A stretch of 64,000 bases of DNA from Microbacterium oryzae (lineage in GTDB: Bacteria; Actinomycetota; Actinomycetes; Actinomycetales; Microbacteriaceae), in NCBI RefSeq assembly GCF_009735645.1, contig NZ_CP032550.1:124001-188000 (forward strand), written 5' to 3'. Below are positions 40,847-50,237 of this stretch, piece by piece. The notes beneath the pieces are model-generated. The model saw only the letters and a program-made list of their open reading frames with translations. It was not told where the DNA came from and made no database searches. Numbering within the stretch: position 1 is the stretch's first letter; each line of letters opens with the position of its first letter. Both the position numbers and the translations under genes were made by a program.

Positions 40847-41788
40847 TCAGGGGACGAGCACGACCTTCCCGTCGGCGCCCTCGTCGACGAGCCGATGCGC
40901 GCGGGCGGCCTCCGCGAGGGGGAGCGAGGGCCCGAGCTCGACGCTGAAGCGCCCGGCGGCCATGAGCGCGACGGCGACGGGGATGGCCTCGAGTCGCCAG
41001 GCCTCCTGCTGCGGCGTGAGGGGGAGGGGGGACCCGCCCTTGAAGGCGCGGATGCCGAGCGCGAGCCCCTTCGCGCCCTGCACGAGGGTGGCGATGCGCG
41101 ACCGGTCGGCGAGGAGCGTGAGCGAGCTCTCGAGCGCCTCCTCGGTGCCCGCGGCGTCGATGACGACGGTGGGGCCATCCGGTGCGAGAGCGCGCACCCG
41201 CTCGACGAGACCTGACCCGTAGGCGACGGGCTCGGCGCCGAGGCCGCGGACGCGGTCGGCGCGGCGGTCGCTCGTGGTCGCGATGACGCGCGCGCCCTGC
41301 AGGACGGCGAGCTGGATCAGGGCCTGGCCCACCGCACCCGAGCCGGCGTGCACGAGCACCGTGTCGTCGGCGCGCACGGCGAGCGAGCGCAGCGTCTGGT
41401 AGGCCGTGCCGACGGGGATTCCGAGCGCGGCGCCCTGCGCGGCGGTGACGCCCGCGGGCCGGGCGAAGACCTGTGCGGCGGGGACGACGACGTCCGTCGC
41501 GTACGCGCCGATCGCACCCGTGAAGACGACGGGGTCGCCGACGCGGAATCCGTCGACGTCGGAGCCGACCGCGGCGACGTGTCCGGCGCCGTCGCTTCCG
41601 ACGCGACGGGGCTCGGTGATCGGGTCGGATGGCCGCAGGCCGCTGCGGAGCTTGATGTCGACGGGGTTCACGCCCGCCGCTTCGACTCGGATGGCCACGT
41701 CGCCGGCTCCGGGGACGGGAACGGGGACGTCTGCCAGGGTCAGGACCTCGGGTCTGCCCAATTCGGTGTGCTGGATCGCCTGCGCCAT
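40847..41788 (-). CDS. Quinone oxidoreductase-like (MDR superfamily) enzyme
   Basis: 313 aa zinc-free medium-chain reductase: AIQHTELGRPEVLTLADVPV N-terminal signature, AAGVNPVDIKLRSG, and a nucleotide-binding stretch LVHAGSGAVGQALIQLA. No structural or catalytic zinc cysteines are visible, so it is of the NADPH:quinone oxidoreductase (QOR) type. Physiological substrate unknown. Same strand as metY and possibly cotranscribed. Confidence 0.88.
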   Translation of the reverse strand: MAQAIQHTELGRPEVLTLADVPVPVPGAGDVAIRVEAAGVNPVDIKLRSGLRPSDPITEPRRVGSDGAGHVAAVGSDVDGFRVGDPVVFTGAIGAYATDVVVPAAQVFARPAGVTAAQGAALGIPVGTAYQTLRSLAVRADDTVLVHAGSGAVGQALIQLAVLQGARVIATTSDRRADRVRGLGAEPVAYGSGLVERVRALAPDGPTVVIDAAGTEEALESSLTLLADRSRIATLVQGAKGLALGIRAFKGGSPLPLTPQQEAWRLEAIPVAVALMAAGRFSVELGPSLPLAEAARAHRLVDEGADGKVVLVP

Positions 41789-41800
41789 GCCCTCACGCTA

Positions 41801-41850
41801 GCGCGCCCCGCGGGTTCGCGGTCGGAGGACCGGGAAGCCGCGGGGCGCGC
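41801..41850 (-). terminator. Hairpin terminator after lldD
   Basis: A perfect 13-bp stem GCGCGCCCCGCGG (41801-41813) with CCGCGGGGCGCGC (41838-41850). The loop holds a second small stem CGGTC/GACCG. It separates lldD from the downstream oxidoreductase gene. Confidence 0.8.
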
Positions 41851-41860
41851 GGGAGCGGGA

Positions 41861-43135
41861 TCAGGCGCGAGCGGCGACGCCCTCCGCGGCGGCGGCGGTC
41901 GTGGCCGACACCGGCATGAGGCGCGTCAGCTGCGTGACGTGACGGGGCTCCAGCTCATCGAGGCTCGAGACCCCGAGCAGCGCCATGGTGCGCTCGAGCT
42001 CGGTGCGGAGGATGTCGATCATGCGGTCGACGCCCTGGCGTCCGCCGGCCATGAGGCCGTACAGGTACGCGCGGCCGACGAGCGTGAACTTCGCGCCCAG
42101 GGCCACCGAGGCGACGATGTCGGCGCCGTTCATGATGCCGGTGTCGATCATGACCGTGGCGTCCTTGCCGACCTCGCGCACGACCTGCGGCAGGAGGTGG
42201 AACGGGATCGGGGCGCGGTCGAGCTGACGGCCGCCGTGGTTCGACAGGATGATGCCGTCCACGCCGCGGTCGATGAGCCGCACGGCGTCCGGCACATTCT
42301 GCACGCCCTTGACGACGAGCTTGCCCGGCCACATCTCGCGGATGACCTCGAGGTCGTCGTACGAGATGGTCGGGTCCATCGCCGCGTTCAGCAGGTCGCC
42401 CACGGTGCCGCCGGTGGTCGAGAGCGAGGCGAACTCGAGCTTCGGCGTCGTGAGGAAGTCGATCCACCACCACGGGCGGGGGATGGCGTTGATGATCGTG
42501 CCGAGCGTGAGCTGCGGCGGGATCGAGAAGCCGTTGCGCTTGTCGCGCAGGCGCGCGCCGGCGACCGGGGTGTCGACGGTGAACATCAGGGTGTCGAAGC
42601 CGGCCTTCGCCGCGCGCTCGACGAGGCCGTAGGAGATCTCGCGCTGGCGCATCACATAGAGCTGGAACCAGTTGCGGCCGTTCGGGTTGGCGGCCTTGAC
42701 GTCCTCGATCGAGGTGGTGCCGAGGGTCGACAGCGTGAACGGGATGCCGGCGGCGGCCGCGGCGCCCGCTCCGGCGGTCTCGCCCTCCGTCTGCATCAGG
42801 CGCGTGAAGCCGGTGGGCGCGATGCCGAACGGCATGGCGCTCGTGCCGCCGAGGATCTCGGTCGTGGTGTCGACGTGCGCGGCGGGGCGCAGGATGTCGG
42901 GGTGCAGCTCGATGTCCTCGAACGCCTGGCGCGCGCGGTGCATCGACAGCTCGCCCTCGGCGCCGCCGTCGGTGTAGTCGAAGGCCGCCGCGGGCGTCCG
43001 GCGCTTGGCGATGTCGCGCAGGTCGTAGGTGGTGAGCGCGGCGTCGAGGCGGCGCTTGCGCGCATCGAGCTCGGGCTTCTTGAACTGCATGAGCTCCAAG
43101 AGCTCAGCGGGATTCGGCAGCTGTCGCTTGACCAT
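41861..43135 (-). CDS. lldD: FMN-dependent L-lactate dehydrogenase
   Basis: 424 aa alpha-hydroxy-acid oxidase family: [19 protein letters not shown]-terminal motif, [13 protein letters not shown], and the active-site [12 protein letters not shown] histidine/arginine, plus FMN-phosphate loop [16 protein letters not shown]. Oxidises L-lactate to pyruvate at the membrane or in the cytoplasm. Its start lies inside the end of the FadR-type regulator gene (32-nt overlap), so both come from one transcript. It could consume L-lactate from rhamnose breakdown (see rhamnose operon). Confidence 0.93.
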   Translation of the reverse strand: MVKRQLPNPAELLELMQFKKPELDARKRRLDAALTTYDLRDIAKRRTPAAAFDYTDGGAEGELSMHRARQAFEDIELHPDILRPAAHVDTTTEILGGTSAMPFGIAPTGFTRLMQTEGETAGAGAAAAAGIPFTLSTLGTTSIEDVKAANPNGRNWFQLYVMRQREISYGLVERAAKAGFDTLMFTVDTPVAGARLRDKRNGFSIPPQLTLGTIINAIPRPWWWIDFLTTPKLEFASLSTTGGTVGDLLNAAMDPTISYDDLEVIREMWPGKLVVKGVQNVPDAVRLIDRGVDGIILSNHGGRQLDRAPIPFHLLPQVVREVGKDATVMIDTGIMNGADIVASVALGAKFTLVGRAYLYGLMAGGRQGVDRMIDILRTELERTMALLGVSSLDELEPRHVTQLTRLMPVSATTAAAAEGVAARA

Positions 43136-43838
43136 GCTGGTCCTTTCCGATGGTGATCTGGTCGTAGTAGCCGGTGATGTGATCGCGGATGGCCCGGGTC
43201 GCCTCGGCCTCGTCGGCGGCGGCGATCGCGGCGAGGATCCCGCGGTGCTCGTCGCGCAGGCGGTGCGCGGTGGCGAGCCAGTCGTCCACCGCGTGCGCGC
43301 CCGCGGTGACGTACGACTCGATGGCCGAGCGGAGCCCGGCCATCGTGGCCGTCACCACCTGATTCCCCGACGCCTCGGCCAGGGAGAGGTGGAACTGCTG
43401 GTCCAGCGCGAGGAACTCCGCCTCCGTGAGGGACGGATCGTCCATCGCGTCGACCAGCGCGGTCGATGCTGCGAGGTCGGGCTGCGCGCGGGCGAGGTGC
43501 TGGGCGACGTGCGTCTCCAGCACGAGGCGCGTGTCGACGATGTCGGCGACGGGGAAGCCGCTCGCCGCGAGCTGCAGCCGCATGAGCGCCGACATGCCGC
43601 CGCCGGGGACGGCGACGATGATCGCGCCCGAGGTGGGGCCGGAGCCGGACGCCGTGCGGACGAGGCCGAGGACCTCGAGCACGCGGATGGCCTCGCGCAC
43701 GCTGGAGCGGCCGACGCCGAGGTCCGCGGCCAGCGCGCGCTCGCCGGGAAGCCGATCGCCCGGACGGAGGGTGCCGTCGAGGAGGGCGCCCTCGAGGTGG
43801 GAGAGGACGCTCTCCCACGCGCGCTGCTCGTCCGCCAT
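43104..43838 (-). CDS. lldR: FadR/GntR-family regulator (LldR-like)
   Basis: 244 aa, ATG complementary to 43836-43838 with GGGAGACG upstream. Winged HTH ([41 protein letters not shown]) and an all-helical FCD effector domain with the metal-site pattern [12 protein letters not shown] and [14 protein letters not shown]. It precedes and overlaps lldD, and two tandem palindromes lie immediately upstream, the standard layout of an L-lactate-responsive autorepressor. Confidence 0.9.
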   Translation of the reverse strand: MADEQRAWESVLSHLEGALLDGTLRPGDRLPGERALAADLGVGRSSVREAIRVLEVLGLVRTASGSGPTSGAIIVAVPGGGMSALMRLQLAASGFPVADIVDTRLVLETHVAQHLARAQPDLAASTALVDAMDDPSLTEAEFLALDQQFHLSLAEASGNQVVTATMAGLRSAIESYVTAGAHAVDDWLATAHRLRDEHRGILAAIAAADEAEATRAIRDHITGYYDQITIGKDQHGQATAAESR

Positions 43839-43850
43839 GACGTCTCCCGT

Positions 43851-43877
43851 GTGGTCTGACCACTGTGGTCCGACCAC
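43851..43877. promoter_or_regulatory. Tandem FadR/LldR operators
   Basis: GTGGTCTGACCAC (43851-43863) and GTGGTCCGACCAC (43865-43877) are near-identical palindromes, 14 bp centre to centre. Both match the TNGTNNNACNA core of FadR-subfamily sites. They lie 13 nt upstream of the regulator and also behind the pseudouridine synthase promoter. Confidence 0.85.
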
Positions 43878-43891
43878 AGGCTAGCACGGGG

Positions 43892-43897
43892 TACCGT
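43892..43897 (+). promoter_or_regulatory. -10 box of a leaderless promoter
   Basis: TACCGT is followed by CGGAGG and then ATG at 43904. The GGAGG touches the start codon, too close for normal initiation, so leaderless initiation is favoured. Confidence 0.4.
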
Positions 43898-43903
43898 CGG
43901 AGG

Positions 43904-44812
43904 ATGCCCCGCTCGCCGCTCCCTCAGCGCCACGGCCTCGACGCCGCCTGGCTGCGGACACCGCGGGAGAGCATCCACGCCGAGCTCCGCGACCACCTCG
44001 TCGAGCGGATGCCGCGGCTCGCGCCGGAGCGGATCGACGAGATGCTGGCGGAGGGGGCCTTCGTGGACGAGGAGGGTCATCCGCTCGCCCCCGACGCGCC
44101 CTTCCGACCGCACGCGTTCGTGTGGTTCCACCGCGATCTGCGGGAGGAGGCGGAGGTGCCGTTCTCGCTCGACGTGCTGCACCAGGACGAGCGGATCGTC
44201 GTCGTCGACAAGCCGCACTTCCTCGCCACGATCCCGCGCGGGCGCCACGTGCAGCAGAGCGTCGTGGTGCGCGCACGCCGCATGCTCGGGCTGCCCGAGC
44301 TCTCGCCCGCGCATCGGCTCGATCGCGTCACCGCCGGCGTGCTGCTCCTCACCACCGAGCGGCGCTGGCGACGTGCGTATCAGAGCATGTTCGAGGACCG
44401 CGTGCCGCAGAAGGAATACGAGGCGGTGGCCGCGGCTCCCGGTGCGCTCGAGCTCCCCGTGCACGTGCGCAGCCACATCACCAAGCAGCACGGGGTGATG
44501 CAGGCGTTCGAGCACGACGACCGCGAGCCCAACGCGCACACCATGATCGAGCTCATCGAGGCGCGCGGCGACCTCGCGCGCTACCGCGCCACGCCGTTCA
44601 CGGGGAAGACGCACCAGATCCGGCTGCACATGAACCGGATCGGGCGCCCCATCGCGGGCGACCCGATCTACCCCGAGGTGCAGGACATCGACATCGACGA
44701 CTTCTCCACGCCCCTGCAGCTGCTCGCGCGGACGCTGACGTTCGTCGACCCCGTCGACGGCGTCGAGCGGTCGTTCACGAGCCCGCGACGCCTCGAGGCG
44801 TTCCCGGACTGA
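43904..44812 (+). CDS. RluA-family pseudouridine synthase
   Basis: 302 aa. N-terminal S4-like region, then the RluA catalytic domain with the invariant aspartate in SPAHRLDRVTAGVLLLTTE, the KEYEAV strand and GKTHQIRLHMN motif. It isomerises uridines in rRNA or tRNA; the target is not decidable from sequence. It diverges from lldR and meets the serine hydrolase gene tail to tail with a 3-nt gap. Confidence 0.92.
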   Translation: MPRSPLPQRHGLDAAWLRTPRESIHAELRDHLVERMPRLAPERIDEMLAEGAFVDEEGHPLAPDAPFRPHAFVWFHRDLREEAEVPFSLDVLHQDERIVVVDKPHFLATIPRGRHVQQSVVVRARRMLGLPELSPAHRLDRVTAGVLLLTTERRWRRAYQSMFEDRVPQKEYEAVAAAPGALELPVHVRSHITKQHGVMQAFEHDDREPNAHTMIELIEARGDLARYRATPFTGKTHQIRLHMNRIGRPIAGDPIYPEVQDIDIDDFSTPLQLLARTLTFVDPVDGVERSFTSPRRLEAFPD

Positions 44813-44815
44813 GCC

Positions 44816-45793
44816 TCAGAGCCCCGAGACGAGCGTGTTGTCCAGCTCGTCGGGGTCGACGCCGGGGCGCGAGGCGCGGTTGGTCAGCAGCACCCACGCG
44901 ATGCCCGCGGTCGGATGGATCCAGAACTCGGTCCCCGACCATCCGGCGTGGCCGTAGACGTCGCGGTCGATGAGACCCGGCGCGCGCGTGCGGAGGTTCC
45001 ACGAGAAGCCCCAGTCCTGGCCGCGCTCGGCGGGGTAGGGGTCGAGCCGCGGGATGGCGCCGGTGAGCGGGCGGCGCATCATCGCCAGCGTCTCCGGCCG
45101 GACGATCCCGCCGGTTCCCAAGTCGCCGTCGCGCAGCAGCGCGGCGCCGAGCTCGAGGAGGTCCGTGGCGCTTCCGATCGCCCCGGCGCCGGGGTGCCGC
45201 AGCGCGGCGAACCGCGCGAGGTCGAGCCCGCCCGCCGCGGCGTCGACGACGTCGTGCGGCACCGGCTCGTCGTCCAGCGTGATGCCGGGCGCGAACTCCG
45301 CGACGTCGTGCTCCCAGGAGCGGCCCGTCCCGTGCGCGATGAGCTCGGCGACGCCCTGGAAGGCGACCGAGGAGTAGCGCGAGGCGGCACCGGCGGCGAA
45401 GTCGCGGCCGCCCTCGCGCAGCGCGGCGGGCAGACCCTGCGGCGCGTCGAGCGGCGGCTCGGCGATGCCCGCGGTGTGGCTCACGAGATGGTCGAGCCGC
45501 ACGACGTCATCGCGTCGACCGGAGATCTCCGGCACCGCGACGGACAGCGGAGTGAGGATCCCGAGCTGCCCGCGCTCGACGGCGCGCGCGGCGGCGATCC
45601 CGGCGAGGGTCTTCGTGATCGAGAAGAGCCGGTAGCGGTCCTCGATTCGCGCGGCACGGCCATCCGTCGCGCCGAAGGCATCGAGCGCGACGATGCCGGA
45701 GGCGGTGGCGACGCCCAGCACCGCGGTGGGCAGGCGCCCGTCGTCGACGTGACGACGGGCCCAGTCGAACGCCGCGGCGTAGGAGGCGGTCAT
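44816..45793 (-). CDS. Beta-lactamase-fold serine hydrolase in the rhamnose operon
   Basis: 325 aa, ATG at 45793 overlapping the rhaB stop (ATGA). Class C/DD-peptidase-like fold: SITK (58-61) as the SxxK nucleophile/base, a YSS motif at 140-142 in place of YxN, and HAGWSGTEF near the C-terminus as the KTG/HxG element. No signal peptide, so it acts in the cytoplasm; relatives are esterases or transesterases rather than drug-degrading beta-lactamases. Coupling to rhaB suggests an ester of rhamnose or a related metabolite as substrate. Confidence 0.85.
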   Translation of the reverse strand: MTASYAAAFDWARRHVDDGRLPTAVLGVATASGIVALDAFGATDGRAARIEDRYRLFSITKTLAGIAAARAVERGQLGILTPLSVAVPEISGRRDDVVRLDHLVSHTAGIAEPPLDAPQGLPAALREGGRDFAAGAASRYSSVAFQGVAELIAHGTGRSWEHDVAEFAPGITLDDEPVPHDVVDAAAGGLDLARFAALRHPGAGAIGSATDLLELGAALLRDGDLGTGGIVRPETLAMMRRPLTGAIPRLDPYPAERGQDWGFSWNLRTRAPGLIDRDVYGHAGWSGTEFWIHPTAGIAWVLLTNRASRPGVDPDELDNTLVSGL

Positions 45794-47208
45794 GCGCGGG
45801 GGGCGAAGCGGCGGGGCGACGTGGTGCGCGCGACGAGGTCGCGGAGCTCCTCGAGCGACCCCGAGATCTCGCCGAGCGCCCGCGCCTGCACGAGCACGTT
45901 GCCGAGGGCGGTGGCCTCCACGGGGCCCGCGAGCACGGGCAGACCGGCGCGATCGGCCGTGAGCTGGCACAGGAGCTCGTTCAGCGAGCCGCCGCCGACG
46001 AGGTGGATGGCGTTCACGCGCTTGCCGGACAGGTCCGATGCCGTGTGGACCGCTTCGGCGAAGGCGGAGGCGAGGCTCTCGACGATGCAGCGCGTGAACT
46101 CCGCGCGCGACTGCGGCACGGCCATCCCGCGCTCGGACAGCCACGCGGCGATGCGCTCGGGCATTCCGCCGGGCGCGGTGAAGACGGGGTCGTTCGCGTC
46201 GAACACGGGCTGAGGAGCCGTGACCGCCGCCGCCTGCGCGAGAAGCCGAGGCAGGTCGATCGTCTCGCCCGACTCGCGCTCCCACGCGCGCACCGACTCC
46301 GACAGCAGCCAGAGGCCCATGACGTTGTGGAGGAAGCGGACGCGGCCGTCCACGCCGCCCTCGTTGGTGAAGTTCGCCGCCCGGCTGGCCTCGGTGAGCA
46401 CGGGGGCGTCGAGCTCGACGCCGACGAGGCCCCACGTGCCGCAGCTGATGTACGCCGCGTCGGGGTCGGTCATCGGCACGGCGACGACGGCGGACGCGGT
46501 GTCGTGCGAGCCGACCGCGACGACGGGGGTGGCGCCGGTGAGGCCGGTCGCGGTCTGCACGGCGTCGCGGAGGGCGCCGATGCGCTGCCCGGGCTGGACG
46601 AGCGCGGGAAGGAGGCGGGAGGGGATGCCGATGCTCTCGGCCAGGGGCTTGTTCCACTCCGAGCCGTCGACGCGCAGCAGGCCCGTCGTGGAGGCGTTGG
46701 TGCTCTCGGCGACGCGCTCGCCGGTCAGCCAGTACGCGATGAGGTCGGGGATGAGGAGGGCCTCATCGGCGAGGTCGAGGGTGCCCGCCACCCGGTCGGC
46801 GGCGAACTGGTAGAGCGTGTTGAACGCGAGGAACTGCAGCCCGTTCTCGCGGTACAGCTCGGCGAAGGGGGCCACGGCGTGCGCGGCGTCGACGCCGGCC
46901 GCGGTGCGGGCGTCGCGGTAGTGGTAGGGGGTGCCGAGCATCCGGCCGTCGCGGATGAGCGCGTAGTCGACCGCCCACGAGTCGATGCCGATCGACGCGA
47001 CGTCGGCCGTCTGGCCGGCCGCACGGAGGCCGTCGACGATCGAGCGGTACAGCTCGAGGATGTTCCAGTGCAGGCCGTCGATCGTCTCGACGGGGGTGTT
47101 GGCGAAGCGGGCGACCGCCTCGAGGCGCAGCTCGTCGGGGCCGACATGGCCGAGCATGACCCGCCCGCTGGTGGCTCCGAGGTCGACGGCGGCGACGGTG
47201 ACGCTCAT
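45790..47208 (-). CDS. rhaB: Rhamnulokinase
   Basis: 472 aa FGGY kinase: VAAVDLGATSGRVMLGHVGP phosphate loop, DSWAVDYALIRDG and the C-terminal HLVGGGSLNELLCQLTADR motif characteristic of RhaB. Phosphorylates L-rhamnulose to L-rhamnulose 1-phosphate. Third enzyme gene of the rhamnose operon, separated from the aldolase gene by a 100-nt gap holding a large hairpin. Confidence 0.95.
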   Translation of the reverse strand: MSVTVAAVDLGATSGRVMLGHVGPDELRLEAVARFANTPVETIDGLHWNILELYRSIVDGLRAAGQTADVASIGIDSWAVDYALIRDGRMLGTPYHYRDARTAAGVDAAHAVAPFAELYRENGLQFLAFNTLYQFAADRVAGTLDLADEALLIPDLIAYWLTGERVAESTNASTTGLLRVDGSEWNKPLAESIGIPSRLLPALVQPGQRIGALRDAVQTATGLTGATPVVAVGSHDTASAVVAVPMTDPDAAYISCGTWGLVGVELDAPVLTEASRAANFTNEGGVDGRVRFLHNVMGLWLLSESVRAWERESGETIDLPRLLAQAAAVTAPQPVFDANDPVFTAPGGMPERIAAWLSERGMAVPQSRAEFTRCIVESLASAFAEAVHTASDLSGKRVNAIHLVGGGSLNELLCQLTADRAGLPVLAGPVEATALGNVLVQARALGEISGSLEELRDLVARTTSPRRFAPRA

Positions 47209-47249
47209 GGCGTGCTCCTTGGTGGGGAAGAGAGGGGGAGGGCAGAGGA

Positions 47250-47299
47250 GGATCCCCGACCCGCGCCGCGGGTGCGGCCGCGGCGCGAATCGGGGATCC
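47250..47299 (-). terminator. Two-tier intercistronic hairpin between aldolase and rhaB
   Basis: Outer 10-bp stem GGATCCCCGA/TCGGGGATCC (47250-47259, 47290-47299) and inner 10-bp stem CGCGCCGCGG/CCGCGGCGCG (47262-47271, 47278-47287), joined by a 2x2 internal loop and closed by a 6-nt loop. No U run follows. It may end some transcripts or protect the 3' end of the upstream mRNA, lowering rhaB relative to the aldolase. Confidence 0.75.
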
Positions 47300-47308
47300 G
47301 GGGAGGGG

Positions 47309-49345
47309 TCAGCGCAGGAAGGCGGCTGCGACGCCCGAGTCGACGGGGATGTGCAGGCCCGTCGTGCGGCTGAGCTCCGGGCCGGTGAGGACGTACACCG
47401 CGTCGGCGACGTTCTCGGGCACGACCTCGCGCTTGAGGATCGTGCGGTTGGCGTAGAACTGGCCGAGGTCCTCTTCCTTCACGCCGTAGGTGGCGGCGCG
47501 GTTGGCACCCCAGCCGGCGGCGAAGATGCCGGAGCCGCGCACGACGCCGTCGGGGTTGATGCCGTTCACGCGCACGCCGTGCTCGCCGAGCTCGACGGCC
47601 AGCAGGCGCACCTGGTGCGCCTGGTCGGCCTTCGTTGCGGAGTAGGCGATGTTGTTCGGGCCCGCGAAGACGGAGTTCTTCGAGGAGATGTAGATGACGT
47701 CGCCGCCCATGCCCTGCTCGATGAGCGCCTTGGCCGCCGCCTTCGCGACGAGGAACGAGCCCTTCGCCATGACGTCGTGCTGGAGGTCCCAGTCCTTCTC
47801 GGTCGTCTCCAGCAGCGGCTTCGACAGCGACAGGCCCGCGTTGTTCACGACGAGGTCGATGCCGCCGAAGGCGAGGAGGGTCGCGTCGATCGCGGCCTGC
47901 ACGCCATCGGCGTCGGCGACGTTCGCGGCGACGCCGATGGCGACGTCGGAGCTGCCGAGCTCCGCGGCCGCCGCCTGCGCCTTCTCGAGGTCGAGATCCG
48001 CGACGACGACGCAGGCGCCCTCGGCCGCGAGGCGGGTGGCGATGGCCTTGCCGATGCCGGAGGCGGCGCCCGTCACGAACGCGATGCGCCCCTGGTGGGT
48101 CTTCGGCTTCGGCATGCGCTGGAGCTTGGCCTCCTCGAGCGCCCAGTACTCGATGCGGAACTTCTCCGCGTCGGAGATCGGGTCGTAGGTCGAGAGCGCC
48201 TCGGCACCGCGCATGACGTTGATGGCGTTGACGTAGAACTCGCCGGCCACGCGCGCGGTCTGCTTGTTCGCGCCGTAGCTGAACATGCCCACGCCCGGGA
48301 TCAGGACGATGAGCGGGTCGGCGCCGCGGATGGCCGGGCTCGCCTCGGTCGCGTGCGCCTCGTAGTAGGCGGTGTAGTCCGCGCGGTACTGCTCGTGCAG
48401 CTCCTTGAGGCGCGCGATCGACTCCTCGACGGATGCCGAGGCCGGCAGGTCGAGGATGAGCGGCTTGACCTTGGTGCGGAGGAAGTGGTCGGGGCAGCTC
48501 GTGCCGAGATCGGCGAGCGCCGGGGCCTTCTCGGAGGCGAGGAAGTCGGTGACGACCGCGGCGTCGGTGAAGTGACCGACCATGGGCTTGTCGGTCGAGG
48601 CGAGGCCGCGGATGGTCGCGGCGAGGGCGGCCGCCTTGGCGCGACGCTCGTCCTCGGGCAGCGCCTCGAAGCCGGCGCGCACGCCGCCGAAGGGCTCGGC
48701 CTTGCCGTTGTCGTCGATGTACTTCTGCGCGGTCTCGATGATCCAGAGCGAGTTGCGCTCGGACTCCTCGCTGGTGTCGCCCCAGGCTGTGATGCCGTGG
48801 CCGCCGAGGATCGTGCCGATCGCCTGCGGGTTCGCCTTCTTGATCTCGGCGATGTCGAGGCCGAGCTGGAAGCCGGGACGGCGCCAGGGAACCCAGACCA
48901 CCTTGTCGCCGAAGATCTTCTTCGTCAGCTCCTCGCCATCCGCCGCCGTGGCGATGGCGATGCCGCTGTCGGGGTGGAGGTGGTCGACGTGCGCGGCGTC
49001 GACGAGGCCGTGCATGGCGGTGTCGATCGACGGCGCGGCGCCGCCCTTGCCGTGCAGGCAGTAGTCGAAGGCGGCGACCATCTCGTCCTCGCGCTCGACG
49101 CCGGGGTAGACGTTCACGAGGGCGCGCATGCGGTCGAGGCGGAGGGCGGCGAGGCCCTTCTCGGTGAGGGTGCCGAGGTCTCCGCCGGAGCCCTTCACCC
49201 ACAGCAGCTCGACGGGCTCGCCGGTGACCGGGTCGGTCTCGGTGCCCTTCGCCGACGTGTTGCCGCCGGCGTAGTTGGTGTTCTTGGGGTCGGCGCCGAG
49301 TCGGTTCGACCGGGCGATGAGGTCAGCGACGGTGGGGTTCGTCAT
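47309..49345 (-). CDS. Bifunctional rhamnulose-1-phosphate aldolase/lactaldehyde dehydrogenase
   Basis: 678 aa. Residues ~1-430 are a class II aldolase domain (NTNYAGGNTSAKG, HVDHLHPDSGIAIATA with metal histidines); residues ~430-678 are a classical SDR (GRIAFVTGAASGIGKAIATR, VVNNAGLSLS, YSATKADQ). The fused enzyme splits L-rhamnulose 1-phosphate to DHAP and L-lactaldehyde and oxidises the latter to L-lactate. ATG at 49345 with GAGAGAGAC upstream. Name usages include rhaD/rhaEW-type; I leave the symbol open. Confidence 0.93.
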   Translation of the reverse strand: MTNPTVADLIARSNRLGADPKNTNYAGGNTSAKGTETDPVTGEPVELLWVKGSGGDLGTLTEKGLAALRLDRMRALVNVYPGVEREDEMVAAFDYCLHGKGGAAPSIDTAMHGLVDAAHVDHLHPDSGIAIATAADGEELTKKIFGDKVVWVPWRRPGFQLGLDIAEIKKANPQAIGTILGGHGITAWGDTSEESERNSLWIIETAQKYIDDNGKAEPFGGVRAGFEALPEDERRAKAAALAATIRGLASTDKPMVGHFTDAAVVTDFLASEKAPALADLGTSCPDHFLRTKVKPLILDLPASASVEESIARLKELHEQYRADYTAYYEAHATEASPAIRGADPLIVLIPGVGMFSYGANKQTARVAGEFYVNAINVMRGAEALSTYDPISDAEKFRIEYWALEEAKLQRMPKPKTHQGRIAFVTGAASGIGKAIATRLAAEGACVVVADLDLEKAQAAAAELGSSDVAIGVAANVADADGVQAAIDATLLAFGGIDLVVNNAGLSLSKPLLETTEKDWDLQHDVMAKGSFLVAKAAAKALIEQGMGGDVIYISSKNSVFAGPNNIAYSATKADQAHQVRLLAVELGEHGVRVNGINPDGVVRGSGIFAAGWGANRAATYGVKEEDLGQFYANRTILKREVVPENVADAVYVLTGPELSRTTGLHIPVDSGVAAAFLR

Positions 49346-49388
49346 GGTGTCTCTCTCGTGGACTGCACAGGGGATGGGATGGGGATGA

Positions 49389-50237
49389 TCAGAGCCGCGC
49401 GATGCGCGCCGTGAAGGCGTCAATCGTGCGGCTGAAGGCGGGCTCGAGATCGGGACGATTGAGGTGCCCGTGCGTCGTGTCCGGCTCGAAGGAGAGCTCC
49501 ACGTCGACGCCGGCCTCGCGCAGCGTGCGGGCGAACGCCTCGCCGGAGACGCGGAGCTCGTCGAGGTCGCCCGTGACGATGATCGCGGGCGGATAGCCAC
49601 GCAGCTGGTCCGCAGTCGCGATGCCGGGCACCGCGGCGCGCTCCGGATCTGCGACCGGGCCGCCGAGATAGTTCTCGTACATGCGGCGGACCGGCTCGGC
49701 CGAGAACTGATCGGCGAGGCCCGCCTCGGCGAGCCTGGCTTTCAGCTCGTCGGGGGTCGTCGGCTGCACCGCGTGCAGCGTCGGGTAGGCCAGCACCGAC
49801 AGCGCGGGAAGCGCCGCGCCCTCATCGAGCAGGCGCAGGATCGCGCCCGCCGCGATGTTGCCGCCCGCGCTCGTGCCGCCGAGCGCGACCCGGGCGGCGT
49901 CCGCGCCGAGCTCCTCGGCGTGCTCCCGCGTCCACGCGAACGCGAACGCGAGCTCCTCCGAGGCCACGGGGTAGAGCGCGCCGTCGCGCACCTCGTCCGG
50001 ACCGCCGAACTCGGCCGTCACGGGAGCGAGCGCGTAGTCGACCGAGACGACGGGGATGCCGCGCGCGGCGAACGCGCGCGACACCCCGTCGGCCTCGGGC
50101 ATGTCGAGGTCGCCGAAGGCGAACGCCCCGCCGTGAGCCCACACGAGCGCCGCCCCGGAGGGTGTGCTCGCGGGGTAGATGCGGACGCACAGCGGCCCGT
50201 GGGGGCCGTCGAGCGTCCGCTCACGGGGTTCGGTCAC
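49389..50237 (-). CDS. HSL-type alpha/beta hydrolase (esterase) in the rhamnose operon
   Basis: 282 aa, GTG start at 50237 overlapping the rhaI stop (GTGA). Hormone-sensitive-lipase family: oxyanion-hole HGGAF (35-39), nucleophile Ser123 in GTSAGG, Asp in VTGDLDELR and His in TTHGHLN. No signal peptide. An intracellular carboxyl-esterase; its place directly after rhaI suggests removal of acyl groups from rhamnose-containing substrates, an inference. Confidence 0.88.
   Translation of the reverse strand: MTEPRERTLDGPHGPLCVRIYPASTPSGAALVWAHGGAFAFGDLDMPEADGVSRAFAARGIPVVSVDYALAPVTAEFGGPDEVRDGALYPVASEELAFAFAWTREHAEELGADAARVALGGTSAGGNIAAGAILRLLDEGAALPALSVLAYPTLHAVQPTTPDELKARLAEAGLADQFSAEPVRRMYENYLGGPVADPERAAVPGIATADQLRGYPPAIIVTGDLDELRVSGEAFARTLREAGVDVELSFEPDTTHGHLNRPDLEPAFSRTIDAFTARIARL

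Noticed and set aside
44816..45793. Antibiotic-resistance beta-lactamase
   Set aside because: No signal peptide, altered YxN motif and coupling to rhaB point to a metabolic hydrolase.
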